DNA of 64,000 bases from Miscanthus floridulus (GCF_019320115.1 NC_089586.1:2876804-2940803), one strand, 5' to 3'; shown: positions 1 to 11,736, numbered from the stretch's first letter. The notes: generated from the sequence alone by a model not told the origin. Made by a program: numbers and translations.

Positions 1-420
1 GTACAAACCATACAAGGTGATGAACGAAGTCGTGAGCTGGTCAGACTCTTTCATTGTGATCTGGTGATAGCCTGAATAGGCATCCAAAAAGGAGAGGATT
101 TCGCATCTTGAGGTGGAGTCGACTATCTGGTCTATGCATGGTAAAGTAAAATGGTCCTTTAGACACACCTTGTTGAGGCTAGTATAATCAATGCATATTC
201 TCTATTTCCTAGTCTTCTTTTTAACAAGAATAGGATTGGCAAGCCAGTCGGAGTGGTATACCTCTTTGATGAATCTGACTGCTAGGAGTTTAGCGACATC
301 CTTGCCTATGGCCCTGTGCCTGTCATCGTAAAAGCGACGCAGGCGTTGCTTGGCGGGCTTCGAACTTAGGACGAGGCATAGTGCATGCTCAGTGACCTCC
401 CGTGGTATGCTTGACATGTT
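1..420 (-). pseudogene. gypsy reverse transcriptase, N-terminal part
   Basis: The minus strand between 417 and 202 encodes a stretch with the motifs AKLLAVRFIKEVYHSDWLAN and PILVKKK, which match the start of the Ty3/gypsy reverse transcriptase domain in plant elements. After the lysine-rich motif the frame meets a stop near 202 where homologues continue with the fingers and palm. The remaining sequence to position 1 still looks RT-like in fragments. Catalytic motifs lie outside the window. It is a decayed pol remnant of element A. Confidence 0.8.
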
Positions 421-699
421 AGAAGGTTTCCATGCGAAGACGTCACGATTGGCGCATAGAAAGTTGGCGAACTAGCATTCCTAATTGGCCAGGAGCTGGG
501 TCCCGATCCGCACCATCTTGGTTGCGTCAGTGGGGTTGATCCCCACCGCCTTAGTTTCCTCGAGTGGGCGGAAGGTAGTCGAGGAGGTTGGCTTGTTGCA
601 GTCCAGGACTGTAGGGGTTGATAACTCCTCGAGCCACAGGAGCTCAGAAGAGTTGATGATGGTAGTGCCAAGCTCGTAATGCTCGTGGTCGCATGTGTA

Positions 700-1314
700 G
701 GTGCGTGAAAAGGTGCTACCCATAGTGATGACGCTGCTCGGTCCCGACATCTTCAACTTTAGGTAGGTGTAGTTGGGGACTGCCATGAACTTGGCGTAGC
801 ATGGCCGCCCCAAGATGGCGTGGTAAGACCCTGGGAAGTCCACCACCTTGAAGGTAAGTAGCTCTGAGTGGAAGTTGGCTCAGTCGCCAAATGTGATGGG
901 TAGGTTGATCTACCCAAGAGGGTATGCCTACGCTCCTGAGATCATGCCGTGGAAGGGAGAGCTTGCTAGGCGGAGCTCTGACCGAGGGATGCACATGGCA
1001 TTGAGGGTGTCGACGTAGAGAATGTTGAGGCCGCTGCCTCCATCCATCAGCACCTTGGTGAGGCGCTTCTTATGGATGATGGGGTCGACGATGAATGGGT
1101 AGCAACCTGGTCTAGCAATGTGGGATGGATGGTCCCTCAGATCAAAAGTGATTGAAGATTCTGACCAACGAAGGAAGGAGGGGACAGTCGTTTCAGCGAT
1201 GCATGCCTCTTTGTAGCGCACTTTGTGTTGGCGCTTGGAGTAGATGGCATCGGATCCCTCAAAGATCATGATGCATTCCTTGGGGTCAGGAAAGTCGTCC
1301 CCATCCTTGCCCAT
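700..1314 (-). pseudogene. gypsy retropepsin (aspartic protease) region of element A
   Basis: The minus-strand frame 1314-928 contains KVLMDGGSGLNILYVDTLNA, the D-(G/S)-G-S active-site region of plant gypsy proteases; here it reads D-G-G-S. Upstream are the conserved segments SITFDLRDHPSHIARPG and a VDPII motif. A second minus frame (846-481) continues the protease C-terminus, with a segment around GRPCYAKFMAVPNYTYLKLK that is typical of this family, so a frame change separates the two parts. The domain processes the gag-pol polyprotein in active elements; this copy is broken. Confidence 0.8.
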
Positions 1315-1369
1315 TGTGCCTCCTTTCTTGGCTGCTGTCTCCTTGCCTTTTCTAGCTTTCGGCCCATTG

Positions 1370-3590
1370 GCCTATCGTAGAAAGCGTTTAAGGAGCTCGC
1401 AGTCCTTCTAGAGGTGTTTGATGGGGTAGGCATGGTTGGTGCATGGGCTATCCATGAGCTTGTCAAAGTGGTTAGGCTAGCCCTACTAGGACTACTTGAC
1501 TATGCGATCAGCTATGGCAACCAAAGCGGAGTTGGCCGATGGGCATCGATCCTTCTTCTTTTTGCCCCTCTATGTGGAGGGGCCCTCGTCTTGGTCCTCA
1601 TGCTTGGCCTTTCCACTATCCTAGCCTCTGTTGAAGACCGCTTCGACCACCTCCTCACCAAAGGCATGGTTCATGGTGACGTCGAGTAGGTCACGGGTGG
1701 TACGGGGCTTCAGGCAGCCAAGGTTATGGATCAGGGACTCGCAGGTTGTCCTAGAGAGGAATGCACTAATGACGCCACATTGATGACATCAGGAAGGGAG
1801 TTGCATCGCTTTGAGAACCTACAAATGTAATTTCGCAAGGACTCATTGGGCTCCTGCTAGTAGCTCTTGATGTCCCAGGAGTTCCTAGGGTGCACATACG
1901 TCCCCTAGAAATTCCCAACAAAGATCCACTTGAGGTCCGCCCAATCGTGGATGTTATTATGCAGGAGGAATTCGAGCCATGCTTGAACATGTTCCCCCAT
2001 GTAGATGGGGAGGTACTAAATGATGAAGTGGTCATCATCCACTCCCCCAGCTCGGCAGGCGAGCTAGAAGTCTTCGAGCCATATACCGGGGTTTGTCTCC
2101 CCAGTATACTTGGCGATGTTGGTAGGCGGTCGGAAGCGCTGTGGGAACAACGCTCTCTGGATGCATTGGTCAAAGGCCCGTGGTCCCGGGCCATCCGGGC
2201 TGGGACTCCAGTCGTCCAGTCAATGACCACGCCTGGGGTGCATCTCACCAGTCCCCTCGATGGTCTAACCAGAGCCCACACTGTCCGCTCTCACCGTCGC
2301 CCGATGGACATCATCATCATGCCAAGCACGACATCGGTTGCTGATGATGCTGCGAGCGTCTTGGTTCGGCCCGAGGCATTCATGCATAGGTGGTTGGTGT
2401 GGAGCGAGCACCGGGTTAGGCCATGGTGCAGCTATGACCTCCTATTCCATGCCTCGTGACTGTAGAGGTGAGCGGATGGAGCGATTTATCTGGTGCATCC
2501 CTACTCCCCTAATGGGGAGAGAGGCTGCGAGTCAGTGTCGCTATGCGGACCTTTCTGCCTATTGAATGGCGGCGGTCTCCACCAATGCCTAGAGGTTCCG
2601 GTGGACCGCCTGCTCCTATGGGTCGATAGGCTCAGAAAGGCCGCACAGAAGCATCACCGCCGCGGTGATGTTCTGGTGCGCCCGAGTGAACTATGGGGGA
2701 TCGTTCCCCCATCGATGATGTTGCATTAAACCTAGTAGGTGTGACCCCAGGCATCACTCGCTGGGTTATGCGCACGGGGCACAGCATGTTGCACCGAGCG
2801 TGCCAGCACAGGTGGCGGCTGGTTTTGTCGCCTCTATCGTAGCTCCTCGCTGTGCTCCTATGCACACATGAGGCCTCTGCACGAGGGTCCAAAGGGGTGT
2901 GGGTCTATAGAGACTCTGCCACCACCGGTGGCTGTCCCGAAGCGTCCGCCATAGCGCACTCCTAGGATAGAGAGTGGCTAGGCACCACGACATCGCTGAT
3001 GCTAGAGCCGTCGCTCTCAACATCATCATCCATGAGGTCATGGAAAGAGGCAGGAGCATAGCTCGCCATCCCCTCAAATTCAGATGTGAGAGGGGGCAGC
3101 GCCAGCATCTTCTGAAGCCCCCATGTGTACGCATCCATGGGGGATGCGAGGCCATAGGGGAACCGGTCATATGGCGGTCATGGCAGGGACGACAGGATCC
3201 CTCTAGAGAGTCAGCAGAAAATATAAGGAAGCAGGTAAAGAACAGTATGTATGTTACCCACAGCAGGGTTTGAGCCCAGCGTAGGCTCGGAGCAAAGCAC
3301 GGGCGCCTCATCATTGAAGTCACCGAGTGTCCCAGAGTGGATGGGGGACGCTCCTCCTTCAACGGGCACTGGGACAAGTGCCTCCTCATGGAGGCGAAGC
3401 ACGCCGAGCCGGTCGGCGATGAAGTCTAGGCTTTCGAAGAGGAAGGCCTAGGATGGCTCGAAGATGGGAGGAACCCACATCCCAACAGGTGGGAGCATGG
3501 GAAACTCCAATGAGCCAAAGTGAGTTGTATCGCTTGAGTCCGCCATGCCAAAGATGGCGAAAAGGTGGGCCATTCGATGACCAAAAGCAT
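1370..3590 (-). pseudogene. gypsy gag remnant of element A
   Basis: The minus strand near 1960-1790 encodes a retrotransposon-gag core (ADLKWIFVGNF, stop, GTYVHPRNSWDIKSY, stop), with RFSKRCNSLPDVI following. The two in-frame TAG codons stand where related gag proteins have glutamine. Near 3430-3250 the minus strand reads FIADRLGVLRLHEEALVPV, the usual gag N-terminal region. The histidine/cysteine-rich knuckle area lies near 1470-1390. Several frame changes occur between these blocks, so no full product is encoded. Confidence 0.7.
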
Positions 3591-3606
3591 GAAAGTACGA
3601 TGTCTT

Positions 3607-3624
3607 CCCCATGGACGGCGCCAA
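3607..3624 (-). other. primer-binding site of element A
   Basis: The minus strand reads TTGGCGCCGTCCATGGGG directly after the LTR end. TGGCGCC is the usual start of the PBS in this gypsy group. Confidence 0.65.
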
Positions 3625-4039
3625 CTGTCGGTGCAGAAAGTAGCCAACACGTAAATATTTGTAGTTTTGCCATACGTTGTGATCGGATATGGCCTAGCAC
3701 TCAATGACACAGGGTTTATACTGGTTCAGACAATGTGCCCTATGTCCAGTTTGAGTCGGTCGGTGACTTTATTCCTGAGCCTAGGTGCTCGAAGTTTGTT
3801 GTGGGGTTACAAACGAAAGGGAGTAAGATGGGGGGTATCAGAGGTCCGGTTGGACTCTGGACCGAAGGGTCAAGAGTGAAGGGAGCTCCGACATGAGCTA
3901 AGGGTTGCTCTGTTTAGCTTTACAGTCCTAGAGCTGAGCAGAGAGAATCGGAATGATCCGTATGTTGTTCATTGGAATCATTTGATGGTTGTTTGACTCA
4001 TTCGAATCGATCGTCCTTTGTTCGGAGAGAGCGCATCCC

Positions 4040-4047
4040 CTTTTATA
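4040..4047 (-). promoter_or_regulatory. TATA box of LTR A
   Basis: TATAAAAG on the minus strand, in a CTATAAAAGGGG context inside the LTR, oriented toward gag. It is a likely Pol II promoter element. Confidence 0.55.
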
Positions 4048-4519
4048 GATGAAGGGGACAGCTTTACAAGAGAGAGAATGTGAGAGAAAGAGAGTGTGTG
4101 TGCTTCCTAGTCTTGTTGCCCACGCCTTCGGGTATAAGGCAGTTTGTCGGCGCCTACAACACTATTGATGCTCAGATGCATGTGGTAGGCTCCATTGTCT
4201 TCTTTTGGTATGAAAAATGTCTGTGCCTACCATACTATAGGATAAATGTCATCGCCCACAACATTGTTCATGTTCTGACATGTCTAGAAGGTTGTGGAGC
4301 ATCCTTCTGACATGTCCTGACAGTACTGTCCTATAGGTGTGCAGGGTACGGTCCTTGATATTACGGTTGATTGGAGCGCCCCACTTTACTTGCTCTATCT
4401 ATTTCTTGGGTCTTCACTGAGCGGGCATCCCCGATCGGTCATTCCCTAGTTGGCTCCGGCCTCCTGGTCAGAGAAGAGTTGTAAGCAGAGGTTTGGTGTA
4501 TTCCCATTCGAAGAGGCGG

Positions 4520-5010
4520 GTGAAGTCAGAGGCGAGCGTCGTCCCTCCTCGGCCAGGCCTTCTGGTCGGAGCGCAAGCGTTGTCCCTCCTTGGCCAGACC
4601 TTTTGGTCAAAGGCGAGCATCGTCTGCTTTGGCCAGGCCTTCTAGTCAGAGAGGCGAGCCAGAGTCGGAGACGAGCATTGGTCTTCCTCGGCCAGGCCTT
4701 CCAGTTGGAGAGGTGGGCTAGAGTTGGAGAGAGCGCTGGTCCTCCTTGGCTAGGCCTTCCGGTCGGAGAGGCGGGCCGAAGTTGGAGGTGAGCGCCAGTC
4801 CTCCTCGGCCAGGCCTTCTAGTCGGAGAGGCGGGCCAGAGTCAGAACGAGTGCCAGTCCTCCTTGGCTAGGCCTTCTGGTTAGAGAGGTGGGCCAGAGTC
4901 AGAGGGGATGGAAGCGAGCGCCGTTCTTCCTTGGCCAGGCCTTCTAGTTGGAGAGGTGGGCCAGAGTCGGAAAGCAAGCATCGTTCCTCTTTGGCTAGGC
5001 CTTTCAATTG
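4520..5010. repeat. tandem repeats inside LTR A (~58 bp unit, 9 copies)
   Basis: The motif GGCCAGGCCTTCTGGTCGGA and variants recurs at about 4552, 4601, 4639, 4691, 4749, 4808, 4865, 4934 and 4993. Later spacings are mostly 57-59 bp, with shorter early units. Units also share a GAGGCGGGCCAGAGTCGGA-like part. The open frames seen across it on both strands are probably by-products of the repetition. Confidence 0.75.
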
Positions 5011-5502
5011 GATACTAGATCGCCCTTCTGGCCTGTCGGTAGGTTTTTTGGGCTGGCCTAGGAGTTGCGCGTCATTCACAACGTCATCTACTAGGGTGAG
5101 CTTTTGCTGGGAAGCAGGTCCATGAGGGACCCTGGGTTTATGAACCCAACAACAGGTGTGAACCACAAGCGAACATGAAGCATGAAGTCATAGTGTAGTA
5201 ATAACTCCAAAACAAGGACGGGTCAGTCATGCACAATAGGACACGCATGACATCTATAAAGGGTGCATCTACCACCAATATGGTCACGACGACTAAGGCA
5301 TTACTAGCGTGACTGACTTAAAGATCGTATACTACGCGAGAGTCAGTCCAACAGAGAGAACCTAGTTAAACCTATTCTGGATGTTCAACTATAGCAATAG
5401 GGCTACTTATATACTTCATAGTTAAACGCCCTAACTTTTTACAAAAATAGGTTGTCAAATTTTAGTTTAGAAAAATATTTTGAAGCTTTATTTCCTCATT
5501 AT

Positions 5503-5514
5503 GCTCTAATACCA
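5503..5514 (-). other. primer-binding site of element D (tRNA-iMet type)
   Basis: The minus strand reads TGGTATTAGAGC two bases inside the LTR end, one mismatch from the common TGGTATCAGAGC. Confidence 0.7.
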
Positions 5515-5516
5515 CG

Positions 5517-8478
5517 TATGGTAGAACCACCTAATCCAATGTTTCCCAGGAGTACTTGTCTTCTATTAGACACTAAGTACTCAAGAAAGGACACTAAACT
5601 ATGAAGTTTCATCGAGCACACCCTAAGGGAGAACTCGAAAATCCACATTTTTCCATCAGGATCACTAATGAGAGAATAAAGCTTATAACATTCTTAAGTC
5701 ATTTCTTACATCACTTTATTATGGTACCAGAATATTACCTCAATTTATTATAACAATAGAATATAACAATGTTATCAGAGTTACAGAGGAAGTAGGATTA
5801 ATTTAAGGACATGGTGGAGCATTAATATAGTGGACATTTTTATACAAGAGATGCTAGAAGATTTTACATCTTTTCTTATAAAAACCTTTCGTGAGGGTTA
5901 TAAATAAACACTATGATCGTAGCATGAAAGGAATCCTCTCTGTGCCCACTAAGAGGTTTCCACACATAAGAGTCAGCTCTAAGTATCCTCCGATCACCTG
6001 CAACAGGGGAATAAAACCCTGAGTACCCGATTGTACTCAACAAGACTTACCTAACAGGAGGAAAATAAAAGACTCCAAGGATATGCAAGGCCATCTGGCT
6101 TGTGGGTTATTGCATCTGCAGAAGCATTACTAAACATGTATCCTTATATTCAACTTCAATAGCAGTCATCGTTAGTTCATTAACTAACCATTCTATGTAA
6201 GCACCTATGCTACTTTCAAGCAGGTGGAAAGCAATCAGGACCATTTTACCATCTTTCATATTCCAGTTCTTACTACGATGCTAGACCATAGCCAAGTCAG
6301 TACCGTCTCACAGAAATAGCGATTCGTGAACCAATGTATCCCAGCTAGGTACCCCAAAACACATGTTCCATTTGTACCCCAGGCACAAACAAGACCAACC
6401 ATTTCCACTCCTGTCATAGGGTCTAGGTCCCCATCCAAACTTGGACTCTAAGCCTCCACACTTGAGACCCAGTCTCAGTATGGTGCTTAGACCTCTACCT
6501 TTCCGTGCCTCCAATCAGTTGGTCCAGAAAGAGCCAGAACCCACGATAAGAGCATAACGAGCCTTCCCGCTCCCATAAGCAAGTATGTGCTCAGGATAAT
6601 AAGTTGGTGACCTGACTACCATCCACAGCAACGGACGGTCCTAAATCAACATAGGCGGAACAAGTGCAATCCGAGCCTCGCTCAAATGCCTAACCAAGTC
6701 CAGATCCAAAGTACCATTCCACCTGGTCTCCAATTATCATTCATATATATTCTATGTGACAGTAACAATAATATCTTTCCTATCTCTCGCGAGTGATAGG
6801 TAATCACTCGACTTCTACCAAATCGTATAGCATAGAAATCTACATGATCCTAACATACTAGTAGGACTCAAAGGATAAGGATACATATATTCAAGTGGTT
6901 TTTATTCAACTTCTTAAAACTTAATGCACAAGCATAAGATAAAGTGCAGAATAATAGGGGTTATGCACCGGGGCTTGCCTAGGTAAGATATAACCAAAAG
7001 TTAGCATTCCATCATAGTGACATGATCATTAAGGCATCATCTTTTCCGCTACTTCAGTCGACTCCATGGTCCATCGTTGGTCCATCTGGCGTGGCACAGC
7101 AGCGGTGGCGACAGAGAGGCGGATAGGGGAGAAGCGAGAAGACGGGAGGTGGTAGAGACTCGGTTAGAGGCTTGGCATGTGCATGCTTAGCAGGACGCGA
7201 TTGACATGACCGGGGCGGCCCATGGCCAAGCACTAGCCAACGGCCACGCACTCGCTACTGATGTGGCCGGCGCGCCATAGTGCCATAAATGGCAAGGCAA
7301 TAGCGACATGGCCTCGTGCGCATAGCGTCAAGGTGGGCCAGCAGCGCAGCGCAGCGGTAGGCACGCAGCGTGGTGATGTGACGGTAGCGGCAGCGGTGTC
7401 GACGCGGAGCGGGCGCGGAGGCAGCAGCAGCACCAGCGGCAGTCGCGGTGGTAGGGGTGGTTGGGTGCAGAGTGGACCAGTAGCCTAGCGGTGCGGCTAG
7501 AGCGACCAAGCCGCGGCAAGGCCATGATGGCCATGGCCAGCCGGTGCGTGGCCATGCGCGCGCGCATGGCACAACCGCTGGTTGGCCACGCGTGGTGACC
7601 ACACGCATGGCGCCAGACAGCACAAAGCTGTGACATGCCTGAATTTTAAAGCGAAGCAAAGCTGCTGATTAACTCGACTAAGGTTCAACCAGTTTCACTA
7701 ACCTAAAGCCAACCATAATAACTATCTAGCAGAGCAATCACCATGACCCGAGAGCAACTAGATAAGTCGCTAAAAGAGTGCCAACATAGACTCGTCACTG
7801 AAGTACCGGTTCACGAACAGAGGTCCACAACACGGTTACAGCGTGTTCTAAGGAGGTTTGGGCAATTTTTACAAGAGCAACGTGACATCCAACACAACTT
7901 CGACCTATGCCATGCTCAAGCACTCACTTTGATGCAATCAACAATATCAAAACATGCAGCTAGCGTTTAAACATTTTTGTTAGAAATTAAATGTCAAAAT
8001 AGCACTGTCTTACTATTTTTCCATACTTAGAAAAGTTAAGGATTTCAGTTGATGCTAAGTAACCATTAACTCTTTTATCGCAATTTTTAATAGGTCTAAA
8101 CTTTGTTAACTTCAACCAACAAATACTTCATACAATAGTCCATACCTTATACTAACCCATATGAGCAAAATATTTAAGCACCATTTAACTATTTTGCTCA
8201 ATATAATTCGCCAAAAATAGTATTTGAACAATAGTTCAAGTGTTTGCCGACTTAACGAAAAGAGTTTATCTTAACGCCAAATTTGATTTTTGAGCTCCCA
8301 AGAGCACTAGTTAACACTATTTATTTTGATTTTTCTCAACCACAAAAGTGAATCACATAGAATTTGTTTATCATTTCACATGCGTTAAAAATTTTCAAAA
8401 CCCAAAAACTTGTTTGGCTAATTCCTCTCGGACCTAAATCTCGGTGCTAAGCAAGCTCGTAACACTAGGGGTGTTACA
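5517..8478 (-). repeat. LTR of element D, copy 1 (2,962 bp)
   Basis: Both ends match the copy at 49937-54435: the TGTAACACCC start and the GGTTCT(G/A)CCA(C/T)A end. Long AT-rich blocks correspond, for example 6770-6970 with 52950-53130 and 5540-5720 with 54240-54430. The part at about 7050-7640 is strongly GC-rich with CGCGCG runs and has no clear counterpart in the other copy. Confidence 0.75.
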
Positions 8479-9244
8479 ATAACCCTCTTCTCTATTTTAA
8501 CATAGATCAGTAATAAATAATATATAATAGTGTATTCTATGACAATGGCAATATGGTAGCAGCACAACTTGGAGAGTACCATAGTTCCCACTCAAAACAG
8601 TTATCAGAGTACTCAAAACAGTTATCACTGAGGAACAAGCAACCTCATCTATATAAAATATGAAGTAAGATTTGAGTGTTTTCGGTTACAATTGCGTTCC
8701 TTTTTCGCAGTAACTCAAAGGTTTACAAGGTTTGAATTTTCGTTTGTGACCTTCCAAATGGCTACAGAAGATACAATGATAATAAGAGTTTATAATAAGA
8801 AAGTAAAGGTGTTCAAGTTCTTCCTAGATACATCTACCAATTTTAAGAAGGGTAGGAACAAGTTGAAGCGGATGAAAATTAGGTGTGGATGTTCATTATT
8901 GGGTATTCAACTTTCTATATCTAATCCATGCTATTAGGCTACAACCTAACTTTCTATATCTAATCCATGCTATTAGGCTACAACCTATCTGACATATACG
9001 ATGCCTCCTCTCGAAATTTAATCGACCTAATTCTGGGAGAAGCTAGAACAGTCAGTTCAATAATATATTACTTTCAGACTAAAAAAAGAATAGCCACTCG
9101 ATGCATTATATAATTCTACGCAAAAAGAACATTTGGAAAAAGCGGATTCAACACATTTTCGACAACAAATACCAACTAGCACAACAGGTGGCCTAGATGG
9201 TGAAAGAAGAATAGAGGCCTTCATTTCTTTTCTTGACCTTTTTG
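8479..9244. other. intergenic DNA without a recognisable gene
   Basis: AT-rich sequence. A plus-strand ORF of 81 codons (8692-8937) has no domain I recognise and ends inside a tandem duplication, so I do not call it a gene. A short direct duplication of an ACTCAAAACAGTTATCA-like motif lies near 8590-8630. Confidence 0.5.
8909..8986. repeat. 39-bp perfect tandem duplication
   Basis: The block beginning AACTTTCTATATCTAATCC is repeated exactly twice at 8909 and 8948. It looks like a recent replication-slippage event. Confidence 0.9.
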
Positions 9245-9450
9245 GCACATGCTTTCTACCTCTTTTTGTGTTGTTGTAGCCTCTCAGGACTGACAGGGGC
9301 CAATAGGTCCTGTGAGCTAACTAGTGTTGTGTGGTGTGTCTAAGAGGCTTACACCTGCCCTTTCAATACTTGTAACTAATCTCTAATTTCTTTCTTAATT
9401 GAATGGCAGAGTTTCTGCTCATTTTATTCATTGTACATAAAAAAAAACTA
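9245..9450 (+). mobile_element. probable LINE 3' end fragment
   Basis: The block ends TTCTTAATTGAATGGCAGAG followed by TTTCTGC and an A8 tract near 9440. The same TTCTTAATT..GGCAGAGCTCCTGCC then A-tract layout ends the better preserved LINE at 18870-18918. No coding part is left. Confidence 0.45.
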
Positions 9451-9599
9451 CCAACATATAGCAAATAGATGAGGTTTGAAATAGTATATGTAGTCCAACT
9501 GACCAATGATCATTTGTAGAAACTCAGAAATAGTTGGAGCACTTTCAGTTCAAGTGTATTTGTTTATGAGTTAAAACTATACTAGAACTAATGATAATT

Positions 9600-9969
9600 A
9601 GAGATCTACTCTCCGATTCTGAACTTGATCTCTGAATGAATCAGGATGCCTTTCTGGAGGGGGTCTAGGGGGTCTTTTTATAGGGGGCACCAGGCTCCTG
9701 GTGGGCCCATGAATCTGTGGCACAACTTAATCTCGTCCTTTCATTCAAACCGACTTGAATTGATGGTGTAGATTTATCCCCAAGGTCGGTTGGAGCCGAC
9801 TGGAGCCGACAGGTGACCTGTTTTCGGATAAATCCTCCCGCATTTACAAAATCACCAAAACTCATGAAAATATTTAGTTTAAACCACTACACCTATCTTT
9901 GGTGATTGATTTTAAGAATAAATTTATGGTATATTGACGATTTATAATTATCGATATTGATCGTCAACA
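9600..9969 (-). repeat. Athila-type LTR remnant
   Basis: The minus strand from 9969 starts TGTTGACGATCAATATCG, then ATAAATCGTCAAT, and later GAGTTTTGGTGATTTTG. This resembles the first 150 bp of the Athila LTR at 36943 (ATAAATCGTCAACTT, AGTTTTGGTGAATCTG). A minus-strand TATAAAAAG lies near 9673. The other end and any internal region are not visible. Confidence 0.5.
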
Positions 9970-11514
9970 GCAGGCGTCGAAGGTAGTGTGGCACCGCCCC
10001 GTAGTGCACATGACAGGTAAGGTCTGGGTTTGGTTGTTGGATTTTAGATATTTGATGAATGTCAATGTTTAGTCCCTAATAAATAAATTGCAATTTGAAA
10101 TATTTCATATTGTATGTGTATGTGTATGGCATAAGAAGCTAGGATGGTGCTGTTGGAAGTCTGTTGTATCGCATGGTTCGTTCAAAGCGGTCTTGGGCTT
10201 GCATCCGAGCAGGACAATTGTCAGGGTGTCAACCTAGGCCAAGTATGGGCCTAGTCAATATGGTCTGTCTCGGCCTTGCAGCCCCACGACGACATCGATT
10301 ATTATTATCAAACGAACAGAACAACTCCTCCTTCCTCCTGTCCTCCGGTGGCTCCCTTCCTCTACCTCAAGCTTCATGTATCTCTCTAGAACCTTCTAGA
10401 GCCTTCTCCGTGTTCTACTCCAGATCCTCGATTACTCCTGCTTTGCTTCCCGGCCCTACCCCGAACTCTATTTCTCAGTGTATTGGATCTTCGGTACTTG
10501 TGCTTGCTTAAGTTAGTGTTCGACGGTTGCTGTGATTGGGGTTCCACTGGTGGTTGCGTTGCTAACAACAATGCACGGTGTGCGCGCAAAGGAGCATTGA
10601 TAATGGGCGATGTTGCATAGCCCGCCGCATCCATGCACGGGCAGAGGGGCAAAGGGGGGCCGCGCGATACGCTCACGGGACAGGCTAGCTAGGCCGGCCA
10701 GAAGCCCAGAACGGATAATTGGAGACTCCCTGATGACCGACCACAGGACGTATACGTTGATGCATGCATGATTCATCATCTGGATGATGATTCCCAGCTG
10801 TTCCTGTAATGACACCGGCCCAGCTCGATCCCTCGTGCCCTCGTGGACCTGCCAAGGCCACGTACGTGTGTGTACGGTGTACCACCGCCTCGCACTAATG
10901 TGCAGTGCTACACCTAAGCCAGGAATGATGTGTGCATGTGTTATTATTGGTTGTTCTTACTTGGAAGGGAGCTACTTTTGCTCAACCAGAAACGCAGGCT
11001 CTTGAATCTTGATGTAATGTAACAAAAGGGCGTCGCTTAAATAGGTTCGGCCCCTGCCTAATGAAAAGCTCCCCGAGCCAGCAAATGGCATGGCCCGTCG
11101 GTTGCGCGTGCATGCATGAATGGTTCGGTGGTACCAGCTATCGGCCCGTTCGGTTGGCTGCTTCGTATCGTTGCTGGTTCATAAAGAAGTATTGTTGATT
11201 GATTTGTGTGAGAAAAAAATACTATTTCAATTAGAAATTTACGATCATTTACGATAAGCCACAGCCATATGATCACGCAGGCAGCAAGGGCCCGGCGCGA
11301 TTAACCGTACATCTATGATCTATCCCCACCTAACCTAGCTGCTAGCCTAGTAGCAGCCTCTAGCATAGTGGTTGGGTTCCAGGTGAGCTGCACTCAAGGC
11401 AGGAGCCGTACGTACGTACGTAATGGCAACGGGCCAAGCACGACACATCTCCATCACCCTCATAAACGGCTCTGCTTTTTTCACATGGGTGATGGGTTCA
11501 TCTGCTGATTTTTA
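9970..11514. other. intergenic DNA; possible old LTR piece, no gene
   Basis: 10149-10510 begins TGTTGGAAGTC and has the pyrimidine-rich, CTAGAACCTTCTAGA-containing look of a copia LTR, but I cannot find a matching end or primer site. 11140-11280 (CGGCCCGTTCGGTTGGCTGC onward) resembles a decayed MITE. Short ORFs on both strands have no recognisable domain. (TACG)n lies near 11408. Confidence 0.4.
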
Positions 11515-11736
11515 CTGCCTCGGTCCCGAAAAAATGTAATTATGTTGGTTCACTGAGTTTTTAGTGAATAATATTTACAGTTACGTCTTTTAACTTAATT
11601 TAGTAGAAAAATATATTTTGTAATTAAAGTAATGATATTTATTTAATATCATAAATATGGATACTTTTTATATATAATTAGTTTACTAAAACGTGACACT
11701 GTGTTAGAATTGTATTTTTTTTAGGGACGAAGGTAG
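11515..11736. mobile_element. Stowaway-type MITE
   Basis: The element is 222 bp, flanked by TA on both sides (11513-11514 and 11737-11738). Ends CTGCCTCGGTCCCG and (reverse complement) CTACCTTCGTCCCT form the classic Stowaway terminal inverted repeat. The interior is AT-rich with no ORF. Confidence 0.85.

Larger units (their letters stand above)
1..5151 (-). mobile_element. Ty3/gypsy LTR retrotransposon A, left-truncated by the window edge
   Basis: Reading on the minus strand from right to left, the order is LTR (5151-3626), primer-binding site (3624-3607), gag (about 3590-1370), aspartic protease (about 1310-700) and the start of reverse transcriptase (420-1). This is the gag-PR-RT order of grass Ty3/gypsy elements. 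All coding parts carry stops or frameshifts, so the copy is inactive. The rest of pol and the other LTR lie left of position 1. The right LTR edge abuts sequence just inside element D, which suggests that A inserted into D; the target duplication cannot be tested because the left end is missing. Confidence 0.85.
3626..5151 (-). repeat. LTR of gypsy element A
   Basis: On the plus strand the unit starts TGTCGGTGC next to the primer-binding site and ends GAACCCAACA; on the element strand it therefore starts TGTTGGGTTC and ends in CA. It is about 1,526 bp long and contains a TATA box (4047-4040) and an internal tandem array (about 4520-5010). The left edge is fixed by the PBS and the right edge by the TG...CA rule. 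Confidence 0.75.
5152..8478 (-). mobile_element. gypsy-like LTR element D, copy 1 (LTR, PBS and short internal stub)
   Basis: On the minus strand a long LTR starts TGTAACACCCC at 8478 and ends at 5517. Two bases later comes TGGTATTAGAGC (5514-5503), a near match to the initiator-Met tRNA primer site. Internal sequence then runs to 5152, where element A begins. A second copy of the LTR lies at 49937-54435. Very long LTRs with an iMet PBS suggest a Del/Tekay-like chromovirus, but no coding domain is present here to prove the lineage. Confidence 0.7.

Noticed and set aside
7255..7659. Long overlapping ORFs on both strands in the GC-rich core of the D LTR
   Set aside because: They arise from GC-rich, stop-poor sequence. 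They have low-complexity Arg/Ala/Pro content, no domain, and lie inside an LTR.
10149..10510. Candidate copia LTR starting TGTTGGAAGTC
   Set aside because: No convincing CA end, primer site or partner LTR could be found; kept only as a remark.
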